A DNA stretch of 64,000 bases. Source: an uncultured Shewanella sp. Its GTDB lineage: Bacteria; Pseudomonadota; Gammaproteobacteria; Enterobacterales; Shewanellaceae. Position 1 is the stretch's first letter, and each line of letters starts with the position of its first letter. The notes beneath the pieces are model-generated. The model was given only the letters and a program-made list of their open reading frames with translations, ran no database searches and was not told the DNA's origin. The position numbers and the translations under genes were made by a program. The DNA lies in contig NZ_CANMWS010000002.1 of the NCBI RefSeq assembly GCF_947501665.1, positions 226,686-290,685 of the forward strand, given 5' to 3'. Below, piece by piece: positions 57,140-64,000 of the stretch.

Positions 57140-59305
57140 CTATTCCGTTAGATCAGATTGAACCTGCACGGCATCTTGTAATTGCTGCTCAACATCACTC
57201 GACAATGGCTTATCTTCTATCGCCGCAGTTAACTCGCTATCTTCAATTTCACTTGAATCTTGCAATATTTCTAGCATATCCGATGCCACTTCAGGAAAGG
57301 AGTCCACAAAGGTGCTTGCAACGTCCACGGCTTGCTCAGGGACACTTTCAACAATGTGGTTCACATAAGTGTTAACCGCAGTTTCAATATGATCTAACGC
57401 ATCAGCGGATAATCTGGCTTCTCCAGACTCATCATTATGACAATCACTTTCACTTTCAATCAAGTTTTGCACATAGGCTTCAGCCACTTCACTTGAAGAT
57501 TCAGGCAAAGATTCTGATACTGTAAATGCCAGTTCCGCAGACTGCTCAGGAGCCACATCCGTTAGGCGATTATAAAGTTCTGCTGCCGTACTTTCTGGCG
57601 CCGCAGCCACCCTATCCACCGCTCGCATGTCATCTAAAGAGTCAGATAAATGAGTCACATACTCTTCCGTCATTTCCAGTAATTCACCGGGATATGCTTC
57701 CACCATATTCTCAGCAGCTAAGGCCATCAATTCAATACCATCATCAGGCATGGCATTGGCGATAGCCACGACAATATTGGTAAATTGATCAGGATATTCT
57801 GTTGTGATCCAATCAACCAATTGGTTCGCTTGCTCCGGTGAGGCATTGGTCAATGCTTGGGCAATATGAATACTCATTTGCGGCGCTGCCGAAGTGATTG
57901 CCGCATATAATCTTCCAATGTCAATGGCATCAATCGTACTTAATGCCGCGGCTAAATTTGATGCATTGGCAGGATCCCGCAATACTAAAGCTTTGGCCAT
58001 ATTCACCGCAGCCGATGGGTTTTTCGTTGCCAAGTTAATCGCCACTTCAACTTCAGCGGTAGGCTCAAACTGTGCCTCAGCGTATTGGGTGCGAGGATCC
58101 AGCTCAGAGACCACACCACTGGGGGTTTGCATGATAAAACTTTCTTGAGAATCTATCGGTAACGCTTGACGCAGCTTCATCAAAATACCAATGAAGATTA
58201 ACAAACTAAAAGCAGCAAAACTCACAAAACTAAATAAGGCATTATCACCAAAAGTATTCATGGTCACAGAAGCAAAATAAGGACCCACAATGCTGCCAAG
58301 CGCATAAATGAACAATACGGAACTCATCGCCGATAAAATTTGCTCTTTTAATACGGTTTCAAAGGTTTCAGCCATGCTCATAGGATAAAAACACGCCACC
58401 AAACCGGTTATTAACGCAATCACGCATAAGGTTAATATAAACAGATCACTTGCCATGAGTAAAGGAAGCGCCAAACACAATCCAATCAATGCCACCACCA
58501 TCATTAACATGATTTTTCGGCGGTCAAAGTTATCCGACAAATAAGCTATGGGAAATTGTAAAATAATCGCCCCAGAAATAGCAGCCCCCATAAAGACAGA
58601 TAAATCAATGCCTGAAAGCCCCTTTTTATGTGCAAAAATAGGCAAGAGATTCGTTAGTCCCGCATACAGGAGTCCACTGAAAAAACTACTCACCACACCT
58701 AAAGGAGACAGTTTAAACACTGTCATTAAAGACATCGATTGGCTGTCTTCAATCTGCGGACCCACTTGTCGACTGATGACAATGGGCGTAATGGACAAAC
58801 TGAAGAGAATACCGCAAATAACAAAAAGGGTAATATTTTCAATAGGCGCGACATTTAATAAGAATTGTCCAGCAAATAATGCCGTCATCACCATCATCTG
58901 ATTAATCGATAAAATCCTACCGCGATTTTTTTCGGTGGCGCTATCACTAAGCCAACTGTCTAATGTGGCATTAATACATGCAATGCAAAAACCCGTCAAC
59001 ATCCGCATCAATGCCAACATAATCGGCTCTGGATACAAGCCAGACAGTAAAATCGCAACGGATGTTAGGCTACCACACATGGCAAATATTCGAATGTGAC
59101 CCACACTCTGTAACAAGCTGCGGCTATAATAGGCACCCAATACAAATCCTACATATAGCATAGACAGTACTAAGCCCATGCTATCAAGACTCACCCCATC
59201 ACTTTGCATGCGCACAGGCAACAAAATATTACTGAGGCCATAGCCCAGCATTAATAAAAAGCCGCTTATCAATAACAATAAAAGGGGTTTAAGGGTGGTT
59301 TTCAC
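57140..59305 (-). CDS. MFS transporter with a long acidic, helical-repeat C-terminal domain
   Basis: 721 residues. Residues 1-385 are a 12-helix major facilitator (YcaD-like): YVGFVLGAYYSRSLLQSVGH between TM2 and TM3, and FPIAYLSDNFDRRKIMLMM in the second half. Residues 386-721 are a soluble, acidic tail with several degenerate alpha-helical repeats of about 34 residues, each with a P-x-x-A and a following A-x-x-L-A pattern (NPSAAVNMAKALVLRDPANA; SAAPQMSIHIAQALTNASPE; VAPEQSAELAFTVSESLPES). Such a tail is absent from ordinary MFS exporters. Transport substrate unknown; the tail may bind a partner. Confidence 0.88.
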   Translation of the reverse strand: MKTTLKPLLLLLISGFLLMLGYGLSNILLPVRMQSDGVSLDSMGLVLSMLYVGFVLGAYYSRSLLQSVGHIRIFAMCGSLTSVAILLSGLYPEPIMLALMRMLTGFCIACINATLDSWLSDSATEKNRGRILSINQMMVMTALFAGQFLLNVAPIENITLFVICGILFSLSITPIVISRQVGPQIEDSQSMSLMTVFKLSPLGVVSSFFSGLLYAGLTNLLPIFAHKKGLSGIDLSVFMGAAISGAIILQFPIAYLSDNFDRRKIMLMMVVALIGLCLALPLLMASDLFILTLCVIALITGLVACFYPMSMAETFETVLKEQILSAMSSVLFIYALGSIVGPYFASVTMNTFGDNALFSFVSFAAFSLLIFIGILMKLRQALPIDSQESFIMQTPSGVVSELDPRTQYAEAQFEPTAEVEVAINLATKNPSAAVNMAKALVLRDPANASNLAAALSTIDAIDIGRLYAAITSAAPQMSIHIAQALTNASPEQANQLVDWITTEYPDQFTNIVVAIANAMPDDGIELMALAAENMVEAYPGELLEMTEEYVTHLSDSLDDMRAVDRVAAAPESTAAELYNRLTDVAPEQSAELAFTVSESLPESSSEVAEAYVQNLIESESDCHNDESGEARLSADALDHIETAVNTYVNHIVESVPEQAVDVASTFVDSFPEVASDMLEILQDSSEIEDSELTAAIEDKPLSSDVEQQLQDAVQVQSDLTE

Positions 59306-59562
59306 AAGGCTATTCTCATTCTTTTTCTAATGCATTCATTCAATTGACGACCCACTAAAGATAGCAGTCTTTCTACCACTTTAGGCGTAACCGACACACA
59401 GTCGCGATTTTATACTAATCCCACTCAATATGTGATCTTTCATTGACATTAAAACATGTAATAAACACTTTTATTAATCACTGAAATAAGTCGCCAAAGT
59501 AAAAGAGATAGCTAAACGTGGGTAGGAATATGCGCTAAAGGCTTAGATGCAGTGTAGGTAAG

Positions 59563-59694
59563 ATGATGAGCTCATCAATACATTGATAACTTATTGAGTA
59601 AATAAAGTTATCCCTATACAACGGCTAGCCAAATCTCCCTATTTATCGCTTATAGCGATCATTGTTATGACCTTCGACTTGCAGCGGGCTGTTG
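59563..59694. repeat. Truncated, degenerate copy of the right-end repeat element
   Basis: From ATGATGAGCTCATCAATACATTG to CTTGCAGCGGGCT it aligns base by base with the first half of the elements at 63264 and 63716 (for example TCGCTTATAGCGATCATTG is identical) but with scattered differences and without the hairpin-rich second half. The I-F-like repeat upstream of the other copies is not clearly present. Confidence 0.75.
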
Positions 59695-59757
59695 TATAAA
59701 TACAAAAATAACTCGCCGTTAATATCTGAGCTACATGGATAGCAGAAAGGCCTTAAA

Positions 59758-59792
59758 AGCCTTCCATAAAAATGAACCTTTTATGGAAGGCT
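59758..59792 (-). terminator. Strong terminator after the Bcr/CflA-type transporter gene
   Basis: A perfect 14-bp stem AGCCTTCCATAAAA/TTTTATGGAAGGCT (59758-59771 with 59779-59792) with a 7-base loop lies 15 bases beyond the stop codon of the minus-strand transporter gene; a short U-run follows on the minus strand. Confidence 0.85.
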
Positions 59793-59806
59793 ATCTCATA
59801 CCACGA

Positions 59807-60967
59807 TCAAATCAATGTGCTTTTTTTCATTAACAAGCCAGCCGACAGTGCGGCAATCCCAGCAAGTACAAAAATAAGCATGGTTTCACTTGGCTGAATT
59901 TGTGAACTTAACAAGCTAAGTACACTCCAAAAGCCAATACAGATACAACCTTGTAAAGACGCTGCATAGCCTGAATAATAATCAGCAAATATGCGTAACG
60001 ATCTTGCCATTGCATTAATGAAAAATAAGCCGCATAAAATCGCCATCAAACACAGGTACACTCCGATGTCCCAAACGGAATGGGGTAATAGCCATTGTTT
60101 TATGACAAAAGTCATAGCTAATCCTGTATTTGCCCATATAGAAAAAGCGATAATACTTTCTTCAGAGTAGTATTTTAATAAAACAATATTACTCATAGCA
60201 GCGACGGCATAACACCCGCCCATCACTAACGCAAACAGCCCATATTCATAAGTTGAAAAACCAAAATCATTTTGAAAAATATACGGTGACAGCAAATGAG
60301 CAATCACCATTCCTCCCCAAAATAACGTCATCAGCAAAGTTAATACCGTAAATTGAGTTGTTTTCAATATGCGCCTAAAAATCACTAATCTACGTTTCCA
60401 ATCTAACCGCTTCTGGGCGATTTTATGCTCCTTAAGTTTCAATGTTAATAACAACAATATGACTTGATAAACCAGCAAAATAAGAAAAATACTTTGCCAT
60501 GAATAAAAAAAGGTCATTGTGGCCCCAACATAAGGGGCAATAATAGGCGTAATGGAATAAAAAAATTCAAAACAAAGAAACCCCCAAGTCAAGTTTTGAC
60601 CTTGATAGTTATCCATGAGCAAAGGAGTCGCTAATATTGACGCACTTAATCCAACCCCTTGCAACGTTCGGCCCACTAAAAAACTCGTCGAGGTTTCATA
60701 TGACAAAATGATTGCTGTACCCAACACACTCATGCACAGCCCCATCACTATGATATTTTTGCGTCCTAATTGTTCAGATAAGATCCCCGCCACCAATAGA
60801 AAAACCGCATTAGCACCAAGGTATAAGATTAACGAAGCATTTGCGGCAATATAACTCATATTCAAAGCGACTTGAATATCAGGCAGTGCCACTAAATAAA
60901 TGTCAACAAAGACTTGATAAGCAACGCCTATCAGCACAGCAACAAGTAGGGGCATGATACGCGTCAT
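59807..60967 (-). CDS. Multidrug or product exporter, MFS Bcr/CflA-like
   Basis: 386 residues, 12 predicted membrane helices. The N-terminal half shows DIYLVALPDIQVALNMS, LSEQLGRKNIIVMG (loop 2-3 motif A) and GRTLQGVGLSASILATPLL, characteristic of the Bcr/CflA drug-resistance group. The start codon is one base after the stop of the upstream oxygenase gene, so the two are one transcript with coupled translation. It may export the oxygenase product or protect against it; substrate unknown. A strong terminator closes the operon. Confidence 0.88.
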   Translation of the reverse strand: MTRIMPLLVAVLIGVAYQVFVDIYLVALPDIQVALNMSYIAANASLILYLGANAVFLLVAGILSEQLGRKNIIVMGLCMSVLGTAIILSYETSTSFLVGRTLQGVGLSASILATPLLMDNYQGQNLTWGFLCFEFFYSITPIIAPYVGATMTFFYSWQSIFLILLVYQVILLLLTLKLKEHKIAQKRLDWKRRLVIFRRILKTTQFTVLTLLMTLFWGGMVIAHLLSPYIFQNDFGFSTYEYGLFALVMGGCYAVAAMSNIVLLKYYSEESIIAFSIWANTGLAMTFVIKQWLLPHSVWDIGVYLCLMAILCGLFFINAMARSLRIFADYYSGYAASLQGCICIGFWSVLSLLSSQIQPSETMLIFVLAGIAALSAGLLMKKSTLI

Positions 60968-60968
60968 A

Positions 60969-61823
60969 TTATTTAACCTTTAACTCTTTATAACGTTCCT
61001 GTAAGAAGCTATGCGCGGTATGCGTTTCTGATAACGTACATTCGCTTTTAGGATGGACACAAAAAGCAAGCGAAATACGTTCCTCATTGGCACTGTCTGC
61101 TTGTATTACTCTATGATAAAAAGATGGATAAAAATCTCTGGTACGCATTGCTAACATATCACCGGAATTAACCACTATGCTATTGGGTACATATGGAACA
61201 GACTGCCATTCACCCTCCCTTGTTTTGGCTTCTAAACCTGCGCTAGAAACATTTGGTAGCAATGTCACTAAATTGATATCAGCATGAGAATCAGCTCGTT
61301 GCGCACCAGCCTTAGCATCTTCTGAGAAAGTATCTAATGGAGGGTAATAATTCATTCTAAACAACGTTTCAGGTGAACCACTTGCCATATTTTGCAAAGG
61401 TTCATCTAATTCACTCTTTATTTCTTCAGGTAAGTATTCATTTAACCAGCTGAGCAATATTTCCGACAAATCTAAAAGGCGCTGTCTAATTTCATCACTA
61501 TTTTGTTGTTGTTCTGGCGGACATTGGTGTCCAATATAATAATGATAAATTTCTTTTAAATCTTTTTTAGTAAACCCTTTAGCTGTCTCCGATATGGAAC
61601 GAGGAATAAATCCCGCAACCTTACCTGTTTCATATAAAAACTGTCGTTTAGACTCTTCACTCAGATAAAAAAAGCGTAACCAATTGGCATATAAACGCTC
61701 AATTTCATCTTGTTCTATCCCTGTATTGGTTAAAATAACAAACCCTGATTCACGAAGTGCTTCTGCGAACTCCTTAGCCACTTCATCCCTCTGAACATTA
61801 CCACCTATATCAATGTTCCTCAT
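60969..61823 (-). CDS. Isopenicillin N synthase-like 2-oxoglutarate/Fe(II) oxygenase
   Basis: 284 residues from the ATG at 61823 (MRNIDIGGN, GGAAG upstream); an ATG at 61844 lacks a binding site. N-terminal DIOX_N region (EFAEALRESGFVILTNTG) and a C-terminal jelly-roll with iron ligands H-x-D in QRADSHADINLVTLL and the distal histidine in FYHRVIQADS, followed by ERISLAF, where arginine would hold 2-oxoglutarate. It belongs to the non-haem oxygenases related to isopenicillin N synthase and ethylene-forming enzymes. Coupled to a Bcr/CflA transporter. The real substrate is unknown. Confidence 0.9.
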   Translation of the reverse strand: MRNIDIGGNVQRDEVAKEFAEALRESGFVILTNTGIEQDEIERLYANWLRFFYLSEESKRQFLYETGKVAGFIPRSISETAKGFTKKDLKEIYHYYIGHQCPPEQQQNSDEIRQRLLDLSEILLSWLNEYLPEEIKSELDEPLQNMASGSPETLFRMNYYPPLDTFSEDAKAGAQRADSHADINLVTLLPNVSSAGLEAKTREGEWQSVPYVPNSIVVNSGDMLAMRTRDFYPSFYHRVIQADSANEERISLAFCVHPKSECTLSETHTAHSFLQERYKELKVK

Positions 61824-62349
61824 TACTTTCTGTCTTCCTGACATGAAAAAGGATCAGCATACTACCACACAACTACATGAAAAACCTACATTATTAATAA
61901 ATGACCTATACAGATAAATAAGAGCATAAGTACACGCTCTTTCTTGTAATAAGACTGGGATTAGGAAGACTGCTCGTCCTTATCTGGAATATCCCTATTC
62001 AAAGCCAGTTCAGCATCGATATAAATGGATTTATGAATGCCGTGATAGCAGAGATGCTATGGAACGGCCATGCTTCTCATTCATGAGCTCATGACATTGT
62101 CATATTCACCCTATTTTCGAAGGCATACAGGTGTATTCACACGGGATAAAAAGCAAATCAGCTGTCTGTGTGGCAATGAACTTTGATCTTCTGCTGTAAC
62201 CGTTATGACCACATTTCTAAGCTGCCTGTGCGGTAGTGAACATGAAATATTATCATACAAAACGAGAGTAAAATAAGGGTGATAAAATCGACCCGCTAAA
62301 GGAACCTATCGTCACCCTGACAGCGATTGCAACGCTAGTATCTTAGTAT
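61824..62349. other. Gene-free region holding a CRISPR remnant
   Basis: 526 bases with no credible gene. It contains the two-repeat CRISPR remnant at 62154-62241 and, at 62277-62318, a loose AGGGTGA/TCACCCT hairpin that may end the minus-strand HEPN/MNT transcript. The remainder (61860-62150) shows no recognised signal. Confidence 0.5.
62154..62241 (-). CRISPR. Two-repeat type I-F-like CRISPR remnant with one 32-nt spacer
   Basis: A 28-nt repeat at 62214-62241 (plus strand TTTCTAAGCTGCCTGTGCGG, then TAGTGAAC) is, read on the minus strand, GTTCACTACCGCACAGGCAG followed by CTTAGAAA: the type I-F repeat with its 8-nt crRNA handle. A second, degenerate copy lies at 62154-62181 (about 19 of 28 positions match, worst at the outer end, as usual for the last repeat). 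The spacer 62182-62213 is exactly 32 nt and the period 60 nt, as in type I-F arrays. Transcription would be on the minus strand. No cas genes in the window. Confidence 0.8.
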
Positions 62350-62682
62350 CTAGCTGGCCACTTTGCTCGCTAACAGAATACCGTGCTCTTTAATGTGACG
62401 ACGAAGCGGCTCTGGGCTTGCTTGAGTCATGTGCACAATATCAAAATAATAAGGTAAACACGTCTCTTCGTTCAACGCATAATTGAGTGCACTCACATCA
62501 CGACTCGATACCTTGTCCCCCATCACCGCCAAATCAACATCTGAGCCGGGTTTATAAGTTCCCTTAGCGCGAGAGCCAAATAACACCACTTGGGTAAAAA
62601 CAGGAAACAGCTCAATCTCACGCAGTAGCATTTTAAGCTCATTTTCCGTCAGCCCCAGTTGTACCGCACTGACCAAACTCAT
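62350..62682 (-). CDS. MNT-domain nucleotidyltransferase, MntA-like antitoxin (HI0073 family)
   Basis: 110 residues. The minimal nucleotidyltransferase signature G-S-x10-D-x-D is complete (VVLFGSRAKGTYKPGSDVDL). In HEPN/MNT (type VII) systems this protein adds AMP to the HEPN toxin and silences it; as HI0073-like proteins it also forms a two-subunit nucleotidyltransferase. The start overlaps the HEPN gene stop by 4 bases (ATGA), so the pair is translated together. No other gene is close; both lie among CRISPR-like repeats. Confidence 0.9.
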   Translation of the reverse strand: MSLVSAVQLGLTENELKMLLREIELFPVFTQVVLFGSRAKGTYKPGSDVDLAVMGDKVSSRDVSALNYALNEETCLPYYFDIVHMTQASPEPLRRHIKEHGILLASKVAS

Positions 62683-63098
62683 TTCAAGTCAGCCAATTTG
62701 ATGTTAAAGGTTTGATGCAAGTCACGTAATAGTGGGTAATACTGCTGCTTAATCTTCTCTTCGATTTCTTTAGCCGTCTGCTCTTGATAGGTATGCACCG
62801 TTAAATTACGATCTTTTAGCGCTTCAAGCCAAAGCCCACCCTCTTCAATCAGCTGATATTGAAACGCCTGCTTAATGGCATCCCTTGGACTTTTAATGAT
62901 AAAGCCTTCGAGTTCTTGATAATCTTTAAGAACTTTCCAAGCCAGCTCAAAACTCATTTCGAAAAACTGGATCATGCCCGCACGCTCAATCACCGACAAA
63001 CTCGGCATATTTACCGTTTGCTGTAATAATAAAAATGCTCGTTCAAAGTTCTGAAACCGCTGCGCCCATCGCACTTCATAATAATCTGACATACTCAA
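62679..63098 (-). CDS. HEPN-family protein, HepT/HI0074-like toxin or substrate-binding subunit
   Basis: 139 residues, all helical. The R-x4-H-x-Y motif of HepT-type HEPN proteins is present: DRNLTVHTYQE (near residue 103). Upstream are helices resembling the HI0074 nucleotidyltransferase substrate-binding family (FEMSFELAWKVLKDYQELEG). In characterised systems the HEPN subunit is an RNase-like toxin and the tyrosine of the motif is adenylylated by the MNT partner. Encoded first, directly coupled to the MNT gene. Toxin activity is inferred. Confidence 0.85.
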   Translation of the reverse strand: MSMSDYYEVRWAQRFQNFERAFLLLQQTVNMPSLSVIERAGMIQFFEMSFELAWKVLKDYQELEGFIIKSPRDAIKQAFQYQLIEEGGLWLEALKDRNLTVHTYQEQTAKEIEEKIKQQYYPLLRDLHQTFNIKLADLK

Positions 63099-63233
63099 CC
63101 TTTTAATACTAATGACGTGTGAGACATAATCGCTGTTAACATCGCTGACCTTTCACATTATGCCAGTATATCCAACCAGCACAATGTGATGTCTACATTA
63201 TCGAATGTATTCCAATGCTTGACCAGCGTTAAT

Positions 63234-63560
63234 TTTCTAAGCCGCCTATGTGGCAGTGGTAGCATGATGAATTCATCAACACATTGAGAATTCATTGAAT
63301 AAATAAAGTATATCCCTATACAACCGCCAGCCAAATGTCCCTATTTGTCGCTTATAGCGATCATTGTTATGACCTTCGCCTTGCAGCGGGCTTATGTGTA
63401 AGTAACTTTCGGGACGCTGTGAACCCGTCCTTGGGCACTCTGCGATTTCATCCTTGAAATCGAAGCCCTCGAGTTCACTTACACTGATGGAAAAGCAAAA
63501 CCATGAATGCAACCAGCTGTTTCACCGTTCTATTTCCAAACAACCTGTACGGCAATGAAA
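63234..63560. repeat. Repeat unit 1: CRISPR-like repeat, hairpin-rich element, CRISPR-like repeat
   Basis: At 63234-63258 the first 25 nt of an I-F-like repeat (TTTCTAAGCCGCCTATGTGG...) begin the unit; then a 269-bp element (63264-63532) and a second, more degenerate 28-nt I-F-like repeat at 63533-63560 (TTTCCAAACAACCTGTACGG...). The element contains an inverted repeat ending in GTGTAAGT/ACTTACAC (about 63396-63483) enclosing hairpins with the loop pattern CATCCTTG (GATTTCATCCTTGAAATC). A 78-residue frame in it has no supporting signals and is judged non-coding. Confidence 0.85.
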
Positions 63561-63685
63561 TACTGTAACAAGTTTCAGTATGATGGTTTACTCATTTTGC
63601 ACACAAAATCAATAAACTAAAAAACATTTCTTTTCTCGTGCAAAGCACGAAACTCATAGCAAAAAAACGCTGTTATTTTTTGCTA

Positions 63686-64000
63686 TTTCTAAGCCGCCTG
63701 TGTGGCAGTGCTGAAATGATGAATTCATCAACACATTGAGAATTCATTGAATAAATAAAGTATATCCCTATACAACCGCCAGCCAAATGTCCCTATTTGT
63801 CGCTTATAGCGATCATTGTTATGACCTTCGCCTTGCAGCGGGCTTATGTGTAAGTAACTTTCCGGACGCTGTGAACCCGTCCTTGGGCACTCTGCGATTT
63901 CATCCTTGAAATCGAAGCCCTCGAGTTCACTTACACTGATGGAAAAGCAAAACCATGAATGCAACCAGCTGTTTCACCGTTCTATTTCCAAACAACCTGT
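63686..64000. repeat. Repeat unit 2, cut by the window end
   Basis: Same structure 452 bp further on: I-F-like repeat at 63686-63710 (TTTCTAAGCCGCCTGTGTGG...), element from 63716, and the start of the second repeat at 63985-64000. Over 63264-63548 versus 63716-64000 (285 bases) I see a single difference, at 63411/63863. The 125-bp spacer between units (63561-63685) contains a CGTGCAAAGCACG hairpin. Confidence 0.88.

Larger units (their letters stand above)
59306..59806. other. Intergenic region with a truncated repeat-element copy and a terminator
   Basis: 501 bases without a gene between two minus-strand MFS genes. It holds the promoter region of the 57140-59305 gene, a degenerate copy (59563-59694) of the element repeated at the right end of the window, and a strong terminator at 59758-59792 for the upstream operon. 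Both of these are listed separately. Confidence 0.6.

Noticed and set aside
63276..63512. A 78-residue open frame on the minus strand, repeated identically at 63728-63964
   Set aside because: It lies wholly within the repeated hairpin-rich element, has no ribosome binding site and its identity follows from duplication of the DNA. Treated as non-coding.
63561..63685. Integron attC site between the repeat units
   Set aside because: A hairpin is present but no paired RYYYAAC/GTTRRRY core sites could be found at the right spacing.

Overview
The window looks like a piece of the chromosome of a low-GC marine gammaproteobacterium, most likely Shewanella or a close relative. This is judged from the protein sequences: ArcA, the nusB/ribH/ribBA/ribE/ribD/nrdR/glyA block, DUF3581 and DUF3010 proteins, a monofunctional lysC behind a lysine riboswitch, and type I-F-like CRISPR repeats. 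No rRNA or tRNA gene was recognised.

Layout. 1-1400: the end of a catalase gene and a secreted ankyrin protein. 1488-9094: a housekeeping minus-strand block (pgpA, thiL, nusB, the riboflavin genes, nrdR, glyA). 9522-11189: ettA. 11334-15965: a formylglycine-type sulfatase and a lipoprotein alkylsulfatase. 16333-25949: the most unusual locus, a minus-strand set of five genes in the order protein kinase/cyclase/AAA fusion, large precursor peptide, amidohydrolase, YcaO cyclodehydratase fusion, FHA regulator. I read it as a thiazole/oxazole-modified (TOMM) RiPP system of the Burkholderia BMA_0021/BMA_0022 type. 26157-34308: a metal-dependent hydrolase with a LysR regulator, a NupC transporter, an AstE-like peptidase, lysC with its lysine riboswitch, a DUF3293 protein and arcA. 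34379-39400: a DPP IV-like peptidase, fbp and a dicarboxylate/glutamate symporter. 39804-45397: a three-gene SMC-like (DUF3584) complex. 45620-57017: a DUF3581 protein, alpha carbonic anhydrase, MBL lipoprotein, GMC oxidoreductase, peroxiredoxin, a DUF3010 protein, an anchored protein, a Gfo/Idh oxidoreductase and an alkaline phosphatase-family lipoprotein. 57140-61823: an MFS protein with a long helical tail, then an isopenicillin N synthase-like oxygenase coupled to a Bcr/CflA-type exporter.

The right end (about 62.1-64 kb) is accessory DNA. It holds a two-repeat type I-F-like CRISPR remnant with one 32-nt spacer, a HEPN/MNT (HepT/MntA-like) toxin-antitoxin pair, and two almost identical copies of a hairpin-rich element of about 270 bp, each flanked by solitary I-F-like CRISPR repeats. 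No cas gene lies in the window.

How the TOMM genes may work together (inference): the N-terminal recognition domain of the YcaO fusion binds the precursor leader and the YcaO domain cyclises cysteines, all four of which lie in the last 52 residues of the precursor. The amidohydrolase may tailor the product. The kinase at the head of the operon and the FHA protein at its end form a plausible phosphorylation-dependent control pair. No dehydrogenase, protease, exporter or immunity gene is visible next to them.
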